Source of the DNA: Lonsdalea britannica | Lineage (GTDB): Bacteria > Pseudomonadota > Gammaproteobacteria > Enterobacterales > Enterobacteriaceae | Direction: 5' to 3' | DNA length: 10,878 bases | Assembly (NCBI RefSeq): GCF_946477055.1 | Contig: NZ_CAMKXG010000112.1 | Location: forward strand, 1 to 10,878 | Shown here: piece by piece, positions 6,269 to 10,878 of the stretch | How the letters are laid out: every line of letters starts with the position of its first letter | How positions within the stretch are numbered: the first letter of the stretch is position 1 | The notes under the pieces: model-generated | The model's database searches: none | Seen by the model: only the letters and a program-made list of their open reading frames with translations | Told to the model about the DNA's origin: nothing | Program-made: the position numbers and the translations under genes

Positions 6269-6976
6269 GTGCCGGTGAGTTCGAAAACAGTGCGCAGTGC
6301 GGACAGCGTGGAAAAAGTGTATGAAGCGGTGAAAGCGCTGGCGATCGATTATCACTTTAAACCGGGCGAAAGAATTAACGAAGTTGAGCTGGCCGCACGT
6401 CTGGGCGTATCCCGCACACCGGTCCGGGAGGCGCTGAATCGCTTGGCGCAGGATGGCTTTATGAGCTTCGTTCCCAACCGAGGTTTTTACTCTCGCGACA
6501 TTACGCCCGAAGGCGTACACGACCTCTATGAAATGCGCGCGATTGTTGAACAGGCCGCATTCCGACTGGCTTGCCAGCGGGCTAGCGAGGAAGAGATAGA
6601 ACAAACGGCGGCGATTTGGGAAGAGAGTTGCCGGGCGCTTCCCGACCCGGAAACCATCTCCGATTGGACGAAAGTGGCCGAGGACGATGAGGCTTTTCAT
6701 CTGGCTATTGCCCGCATCACGCGTAACAGTCGACTGTACGAAACGCTCGAAAGTTTGAACTCCCTGATCCGCTTTTTCCGCCGAATCGATCTGGAAACGC
6801 CCAGCCGTCGTAATAATGCCTACGATGAACATATCGGTATTATCGATGCGTTGCGTCAGCGTGATATTGAACGCGGCGCTAATGGAAAAACATGTTTCGC
6901 TCAGTGCCGATCACGCTATCGCGGTAACGAAAGAAGGACTGGCGCGTATTTATTTCGGAAAATTAGATCATTTTAA
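6269..6976 (+). CDS. GntR-family transcriptional regulator, FCD (FadR-like) type, C-terminus frameshifted
   Basis: DNA-binding regulator divergent from the importer operon. An N-terminal winged helix occupies about residues 12-73 with the GntR hallmark SRTPVREAL (48-56). The FCD ligand-binding domain follows, with D140 and H144 (DEAFH) and H188 (YDEHI) as the usual metal or ligand contacts. I chose the GTG at 6269 because GAGAGGA (6256-6262) sits six bases upstream; an in-frame GTG at 6233 lacks such a site. After about residue 202 the frame reads un-FCD-like sequence to 6976. The +1-shifted frame from about 6870 to the stop at 6978-6980 instead reads LMEKHVSLSADHAIAVTKEG, the expected last FCD helix with the third conserved His. 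The gene therefore carries a frameshift, or a sequencing error, near 6868-6881. DNA binding may survive, but effector sensing is probably altered. It is the natural candidate regulator of the importer and the ProC-like gene. Confidence 0.85.
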   Translation: MPVSSKTVRSADSVEKVYEAVKALAIDYHFKPGERINEVELAARLGVSRTPVREALNRLAQDGFMSFVPNRGFYSRDITPEGVHDLYEMRAIVEQAAFRLACQRASEEEIEQTAAIWEESCRALPDPETISDWTKVAEDDEAFHLAIARITRNSRLYETLESLNSLIRFFRRIDLETPSRRNNAYDEHIGIIDALRQRDIERGANGKTCFAQCRSRYRGNERRTGAYLFRKIRSF

Positions 6977-6980
6977 ATAA

Positions 6981-7389
6981 TCTCTGCGGGAACATCCCGA
7001 ATAAAGCGACTTTAAGGGTGATGCGCCAAAATATACAAAGATAAGCGGTCTTGCTTTATTCCCTCGCAGAACTATCGCGGCCATGAAATAGCCACAAAAG
7101 AAAAATTGATGCTTTCGTTTAGCTTATTGGTGCCCACGTCGTTGACGACGGGCATGCCTCTTTGCTGAGAACGCGGCGCGCGCCAAACAGTGATACCGCG
7201 CAAAACAAAGCACCGCTTCACTTGATGACCGAAAGACCGTTTGAATGGGCTACGTTCTGGGCCATTAGACGACGTTGGCGGATGTTGACGTGCGATGTCT
7301 GCGGTCGGGTAAAAAGGGAATGGGGGCCGCTTTGGGCTACGCGCCTGTTCATCACACAGAATCTGTTATGTCATTTTCAGGGGAAAATC
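6981..7389 (+). other. intergenic region between GntR-type gene and ProC-like gene
   Basis: These 409 bases contain no recognisable gene. Just after the regulator is a small hairpin, CGGGA-ACA-TCCCG (6987-6999), without a U run. A larger hairpin lies at 7131-7154: CGTCG-TTGA-CGACG extended by TGCC/GGCA around a two-base bulge, also without a clear U run. The ProC-like reading frame is open upstream to 7162, but that stretch resembles no protein and lacks a ribosome site. A possible but poor promoter for the ProC-like gene is TTGACG (7285-7290) with TAAAAA (7310-7315) at a long 19-base spacing. Confidence 0.5.
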
Positions 7390-8190
7390 ATGAGTCAAAT
7401 TCACTTTATCGGGGCAGGGCAAATGGCGGAAGCCATTATTCGGGCGGCGCTGAACAGCGGCAAGCTGGCGCGTGATGCCGTGACGCTGGAGGATATCGAC
7501 GCCTCACGGATCGCCACGCTCACGGAACGTTACCAGCTGACATCGACCCTGAGTGGGGATGCCGCGCTGGCTGCAGCCGACTATATAGTGGTGGGCGTTC
7601 GCCCGCAGGATGATATTGCAGCGGTGTCTGCTCGCATCTGTCAGCACGCGGCACCCGAGGCGACAGTGGTGTCCATCATCGCTGGCGTCACGCTGGCGAC
7701 CCTGACCGAACAGCTTGGCGAAACACGCCCCATTGCGCGCGTGATCCCGAATACGCTGACGGATACCGGCTACGGTTACAGCGGCGCGGTGCTGAATTCG
7801 CAGGTCGAAGAGGCGCCGCTCTGCGAATTCCTCGAAAGCTTTGGCAAAGTGATGCTGCTGGAAGAGCGGCTTCTGGATATTTTTACCGGCTTCGGCGTCG
7901 CGGGTCCTAACTACGTCTATTATTTCATCGAGTCGCTGGTCGATGCCGGTGTCTTGGCCGGGTTGCCACGCCAACAGGCGACGCAGGTCGCCTATGAAAA
8001 TCTGGTCGGCGCGGTAGCGATGCTCAATATCAGCGGCAAACATCCGCGCCAGCTGCTGGACATCAATAACTCGCCGGCGGGTGTTGGTATGCATGGTCTG
8101 TACGAGTTGAACAATAGCGACTTTGCCGCCGGGCTGCAGCGTAGCGTGCTGGCGGCGGTCAAACGCACCACTGAACTGGCGAAATCATAA
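7390..8190 (+). CDS. ProC-like protein (pyrroline-5-carboxylate reductase family, divergent)
   Basis: A 266-residue protein with the full ProC layout. The N-terminal Rossmann domain begins IHFIGAGQMAEAI (GAGQMAEA at 8-15), VGVRPQ (68-73) stands where ProC has VKP, followed by IIAGVTLATL and R-V-I-P-N-T (117-122). The helical dimerisation domain runs from about residue 165. True ProC reduces pyrroline-5-carboxylate to proline with NAD(P)H. Here the substrate loop that normally reads SPGGTT is SPAGVG (228-233), so the conserved active-site Thr is a Gly, and PNTP is PNTL. The fold and cofactor binding look intact, but the substrate is probably not P5C, or activity is changed. Start ATG at 7390 has AGGGGA (7379-7384) five bases upstream and gives the canonical N-terminus; the open frame back to 7162 is not used. 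It lies downstream of the GntR-type gene, same strand, possibly with its own promoter. A housekeeping proC is presumably elsewhere. Confidence 0.88.
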   Translation: MSQIHFIGAGQMAEAIIRAALNSGKLARDAVTLEDIDASRIATLTERYQLTSTLSGDAALAAADYIVVGVRPQDDIAAVSARICQHAAPEATVVSIIAGVTLATLTEQLGETRPIARVIPNTLTDTGYGYSGAVLNSQVEEAPLCEFLESFGKVMLLEERLLDIFTGFGVAGPNYVYYFIESLVDAGVLAGLPRQQATQVAYENLVGAVAMLNISGKHPRQLLDINNSPAGVGMHGLYELNNSDFAAGLQRSVLAAVKRTTELAKS

Positions 8191-8229
8191 GCGACACGCC
8201 CGGTCCTGCGAGGACATTCCTAATAATGA

Positions 8230-8272
8230 ATACCGTGCCGAAGCGGCTCTGTGCCGCGGTTCGGCACGGTAT
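8230..8272. repeat. long perfect-arm hairpin downstream of the ProC-like gene
   Basis: A 13-bp perfect inverted repeat (8230-8242 with 8260-8272) encloses a second 5-bp GC stem (GCGGC 8243-8247, GCCGC 8253-8257) with a 5-base loop and a two-base GG bulge. It begins 39 bases after the ProC-like stop. Neither strand shows a U run after the stem, so it is not a classical intrinsic terminator. It may still end or protect the ProC-like transcript, or be a palindromic repeat element. Confidence 0.6.
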
Positions 8273-8416
8273 CCTGCTCCCCTCAGCCCATTTCTCATCA
8301 CGACGCATCGTTATCATGCAAGGTATCGCTTATTGATTCGATAACGACAACGCATTAGCCCGTCACGGCGCACTTCTGTACTTTAGCCCCATACCAACAC
8401 GCATGAGGATAAAGTG

Positions 8417-8980
8417 ATGTCAGTAATTAACACCAAAGTTAAACCATTCAAAAACACGGCTTTCAAAAACGGTGAGTTCATCGAAGTTACTGAAAAAGAC
8501 ATTGAAGGTAAGTGGAGTGTGTTCTTCTTTTACCCGGCTGACTTTACGTTTGTCTGCCCGACCGAACTGGGCGACGTGGCTGATTACTACGACGAATTCC
8601 AGGAGCGTGGCGTAGAAATCTACTCTGTGTCTACCGATACTCACTTCACGCACAAAGCGTGGCACGGCAGCTCAGAAACCATCGGCAAGATCAAATACAC
8701 CATGATCGGCGACCCGACTGGCCAGCTGACCCGTAACTTCGAAAACCTGCGTGAAGCTGAAGGCCTGGCAGACCGTGGTACCTTCATCGTCGATCCTCAG
8801 GGCATCATCCAGGCAGTTGAGATCACCGCTGAAGGCATCGGCCGTGACGCATCCGACCTGCTGCGCAAAGTGAAAGCCGCACAGTACGTTGCCGCTCACC
8901 CGGGTGAAGTTTGCCCTGCCAAATGGAAAGAAGGTGAAGCGACTCTGGCTCCGTCTCTGGACCTGGTCGGCAAAATCTAA
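8417..8980 (+). CDS. ahpC: alkyl hydroperoxide reductase subunit C (typical 2-Cys peroxiredoxin)
   Basis: A 187-residue peroxiredoxin, the same length as E. coli AhpC and nearly superimposable on it. It reduces hydrogen peroxide, organic peroxides and peroxynitrite in the cytoplasm and is recharged by AhpF. The peroxidatic cysteine is C47 in [13 protein letters not shown] and the resolving cysteine is C166 in [10 protein letters not shown]; the C-terminal segment [14 protein letters not shown] matches the robust, peroxide-sensitive enterobacterial type. ATG at 8417 is chosen over a GTG three bases earlier because GAGGA (8405-8409) lies seven bases upstream and it gives the known MSxINTK start. 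Codon use looks strongly optimised (CTG, CGT, GGT, AAC), as in highly expressed genes. A terminator-like hairpin follows before ahpF. OxyR control is known in E. coli, but I could not confirm an OxyR site here. An 8-bp inverted repeat TCGTTATC/GATAACGA (8308-8315, 8340-8347) lies upstream. Confidence 0.98.
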   Translation: MSVINTKVKPFKNTAFKNGEFIEVTEKDIEGKWSVFFFYPADFTFVCPTELGDVADYYDEFQERGVEIYSVSTDTHFTHKAWHGSSETIGKIKYTMIGDPTGQLTRNFENLREAEGLADRGTFIVDPQGIIQAVEITAEGIGRDASDLLRKVKAAQYVAAHPGEVCPAKWKEGEATLAPSLDLVGKI

Positions 8981-9013
8981 GCCTGCTCTCGCTAATACTC
9001 TATTGATGTTTTT

Positions 9014-9040
9014 ATCGGGTGCTCAGCACCCGATTTTTTT
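9014..9040 (+). terminator. hairpin terminator/attenuator between ahpC and ahpF
   Basis: A 9-bp perfect stem, ATCGGGTGC (9014-9022) with GCACCCGAT (9026-9034), a 3-base loop and seven Ts (9034-9040). It lies 33 bases after the ahpC stop and 18 before the ahpF start. As partial read-through it would give much more AhpC than AhpF, which fits the substrate role of AhpC. Confidence 0.88.
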
Positions 9041-9058
9041 CGCACTGAGGGATAATCA

Positions 9059-10624
9059 ATGCTCGACAATACAATGAAAGTCCAGTTGAAAGCCTACCTG
9101 GAAAAATTAACCAAACCTGTTGAGTTAGTCGCGACGCTGGATGACTCAGCAAAATCTTCTGAAGTTAGAGAGTTGCTGACTGAGATCGCCGGATTATCCG
9201 CACAGGTCAGTTTCACCGAAAACAACGACCTGCCAGTGCGCAAACCTTCTTTCCTTATTACCAATCCGGGTTCCCAGAGCGGTCCGCGTTTTGCCGGCGT
9301 ACCGATGGGACACGAATTTACCTCGTTGGTGCTGGCCTTGCTGCAGGTGGGCGGGCACCCGTCTAAAGAATCCCAGGAATTACTGGATCAAATTCGTGGT
9401 CTGGATGGCGAGTTCCATTTCGAAACTTACTACTCGCTGTCGTGCCACAACTGCCCCGACGTCGTTCAGGCGCTGAACCTGATGTCAGTGTTGAACCCGA
9501 ACATCACCCACAGCGCGATCGATGGCGGCGTATTCCAGGACGAAATCGAAAGCCGTAACGTCATGGGCGTTCCGACCGTGTTCCTGAACGGCGAACACTT
9601 CAGCCAGGGTCGTATGACCCTGAGCGAAATCGTCAACAAGATCGATACCGGCGCCAGCGCCAAGCAGGTTGAACAGCTGAATCAGCGTTCGGTCTACGAC
9701 GTGCTGATCATCGGTAGCGGTCCTGCCGGAGCGGCGTCTGCCGTCTACTCTGCGCGTAAAGGGATCCGCACCGGTCTGATGGGCGAACGTTTCGGCGGCC
9801 AGATCTTGGATACCGTAGACATTGAAAACTACATCTCCGTGCCGAAAACTGAAGGCGCCAAACTGGCGACCGCGCTGAAAAGCCACGTCGATGACTACGA
9901 TGTCGATGTGATCGACGCGCAGACCGCTACGGCGCTGATCCCCGGTGCTGAGCCCGGCATGCCGCATCAGATTGAAACCGCCTCCGGCGCGGTACTGAAG
10001 TCTCGCACCATCATCATCTCTACCGGCGCTCGCTGGAGAAACATGAATGTGCCGGGCGAAGATCAGTATCGCACCCGTGGTGTGACCTACTGCCCGCACT
10101 GTGACGGCCCGCTGTTTAAAGGCAAGCACGTGGCGGTCATCGGCGGCGGCAACTCCGGCGTCGAAGCGGCCATCGACCTGGCAGGCGTCGTGAAACATGT
10201 GACGCTGCTGGAATTCGCGCCTGAACTGAAAGCAGACTCCGTGCTGCAGGATAAAGTCCGTAGCCTGCCGAACGTTGATATCATTGTTAACGCGCAGACG
10301 ACGGAAGTGAAAGGTGACGGCCAGAAAGTGACCGGACTGTCGTATAAGGATCGCGTTAGCGAAACTGAACACGAGCTGGCTCTGGAAGGGATCTTCGTTC
10401 AGATCGGTCTGCTGCCGAACACCCAATGGCTGGAAGGGACGGTCGCGAGAAACCGCATTGGTGAAATCGAGATCGACGCGAAATGCGAAACCAGCGTTAA
10501 AGGTGTCTTCGCGGCGGGCGACTGCACCACGGTGCCGTACAAGCAGATCATCATTGCCACCGGCGAAGGGGCGAAAGCCTCGCTGAGCGCGTTTGATTAC
10601 CTGATCAGAACGCAGTCGGCATAA
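9059..10624 (+). CDS. ahpF: alkyl hydroperoxide reductase subunit F (flavoprotein NADH:peroxiredoxin oxidoreductase)
   Basis: A 521-residue protein, the same length as E. coli AhpF. It passes electrons from NADH through FAD and two disulfide centres to AhpC. The N-terminal tandem thioredoxin-like domain (about 1-200) has the redox pair C129-H-N-C132 (SCHNCPD). The thioredoxin-reductase-like part begins with the FAD motif GSGPAG (about 219-224), followed by the active pair in TYCPHCD (C345 and C348 by alignment to E. coli), the NADH-binding GGGNSG, and the C-terminal FAD motif [13 protein letters not shown]. The end [12 protein letters not shown] is that of true AhpF rather than TrxB. Start ATG has GAGGGA (9047-9052) six bases upstream. 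A second in-frame Met at residue 6 is less likely because the MLDNTMK beginning matches known AhpF. It lies 78 bases after ahpC across an internal terminator, and a terminator follows at 10680-10713. Confidence 0.98.
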   Translation: MLDNTMKVQLKAYLEKLTKPVELVATLDDSAKSSEVRELLTEIAGLSAQVSFTENNDLPVRKPSFLITNPGSQSGPRFAGVPMGHEFTSLVLALLQVGGHPSKESQELLDQIRGLDGEFHFETYYSLSCHNCPDVVQALNLMSVLNPNITHSAIDGGVFQDEIESRNVMGVPTVFLNGEHFSQGRMTLSEIVNKIDTGASAKQVEQLNQRSVYDVLIIGSGPAGAASAVYSARKGIRTGLMGERFGGQILDTVDIENYISVPKTEGAKLATALKSHVDDYDVDVIDAQTATALIPGAEPGMPHQIETASGAVLKSRTIIISTGARWRNMNVPGEDQYRTRGVTYCPHCDGPLFKGKHVAVIGGGNSGVEAAIDLAGVVKHVTLLEFAPELKADSVLQDKVRSLPNVDIIVNAQTTEVKGDGQKVTGLSYKDRVSETEHELALEGIFVQIGLLPNTQWLEGTVARNRIGEIEIDAKCETSVKGVFAAGDCTTVPYKQIIIATGEGAKASLSAFDYLIRTQSA

Positions 10625-10632
10625 CCGTCTGT

Positions 10633-10650
10633 ACGGCGCTGGGGCGCCGT
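10633..10650 (+). other. stem-loop downstream of ahpF
   Basis: ACGGCGC (10633-10639) pairs perfectly with GCGCCGT (10644-10650) around a TGGG loop, 8 bases after the ahpF stop. The following bases, GAAAAATAC, give no U run, so it is not a terminator by itself. It may shield the 3' end of the ahpF mRNA ahead of the true terminator. Confidence 0.5.
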
Positions 10651-10679
10651 GAAAAATACGCTTGTTGTGTTAGTGTCTG

Positions 10680-10713
10680 AAAAACCGCTCGGCTTGGCTG
10701 AGCGGTTTTTTTT
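10680..10713 (+). terminator. intrinsic terminator after ahpF
   Basis: Five As plus CCGCTC (10680-10690) pair with GAGCGG plus Ts (10700-10710) around a 9-base loop, and the stem runs into eight Ts (10706-10713). The As on the 5' side allow use from the opposite strand as well. Confidence 0.9.
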
Positions 10714-10742
10714 CGTCTGTCTCCAACGTGTGGCGAGATCTT

Positions 10743-10776
10743 CAGACGCGTTAGTTATTACGGCTCAACGCGTCTG
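10743..10776. repeat. 10-bp perfect inverted repeat near the right edge
   Basis: CAGACGCGTT (10743-10752) and AACGCGTCTG (10767-10776) are perfect complements separated by 14 bases. No U run follows. It lies beyond the ahpF terminator and upstream of whatever starts past the window, so it could be an operator or a structured leader of the next gene. Nothing else is recognisable from 10714 to the end; a TAATAT at 10846-10851 might be a -10 element but has no good partner. Confidence 0.55.
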
Positions 10777-10878
10777 GAAAGGGATCGCGCATACATGACT
10801 GAATGGGCGTGTCACTAGGTTGCAAACTCGCGTCGAGTCTTGAGCTAATATCCCACCTTTCTCCTCTGAACGACAAAA

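Noticed and set aside
7162..7389. Upstream in-frame extension of the ProC-like protein
   Set aside because: The 76 extra residues resemble nothing, while the ATG at 7390 has a good ribosome site and gives the canonical ProC N-terminus.
8308..8347. OxyR site upstream of ahpC
   Set aside because: There is an 8-bp inverted repeat (TCGTTATC/GATAACGA), but aligning the ATAG-N7-CTAT-N7-ATAG-N7-CTAT pattern in several registers gave poor matches.
9485..10426. Minus-strand open frame of 313 codons inside ahpF
   Set aside because: Entirely antisense to a near-certain AhpF; its composition is that of a shadow frame and it has no ribosome site of note.

Overview
The window looks like a chromosomal segment of an enterobacterium. 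The last two genes, ahpC and ahpF, read almost residue for residue like the Escherichia coli proteins as I recall them. The rest has the GC-rich, gene-dense layout of soft-rot or plant-associated Enterobacterales (Pectobacteriaceae such as Brenneria, Lonsdalea, Pectobacterium or Dickeya). The family placement is inference from general resemblance; the order is firmer. There is no rRNA, tRNA, CRISPR array or recognisable insertion sequence.

Left edge (1-1110): the 3' end of an EntD-type 4'-phosphopantetheinyl transferase is followed 31 bases later by a short-chain dehydrogenase/reductase. Both read rightward and end at a strong hairpin terminator with a UUCG loop, which probably also serves the operon converging from the right.

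Centre (1168-5594, minus strand): a complete five-gene ABC importer of the hydrophobic amino acid (Liv/HAAT) family. In transcription order it runs periplasmic binding protein, LivH-type permease, LivM-type permease, LivG-type ATPase, LivF-type ATPase. The last four genes overlap by 4-8 bases. The substrate cannot be read from the sequence.

Control region (5595-6268): a long, partly AT-rich divergent intergenic region. It carries a near-consensus sigma-54 (-24/-12) promoter facing the importer operon, a three-unit 12-bp tandem repeat just downstream of the predicted transcription start, and an NtrC-like dyad about 220 bases upstream of it. The divergent gene encodes a GntR/FCD-type regulator whose last helix is displaced into another frame by a frameshift.

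Right half (7390-8190): a ProC-like protein (pyrroline-5-carboxylate reductase family) that keeps the fold motifs but has lost the active-site threonine of true ProC. Together with the importer and regulator it suggests an uncharacterised, nitrogen-regulated uptake and imine/amino-acid metabolism locus. This is an inference from adjacency.

Right end (8417-10713): the housekeeping peroxide-detoxification pair ahpC-ahpF. An internal hairpin terminator sits between the genes and another terminator follows ahpF. The final 160 bases hold an unexplained 10-bp inverted repeat and no gene.
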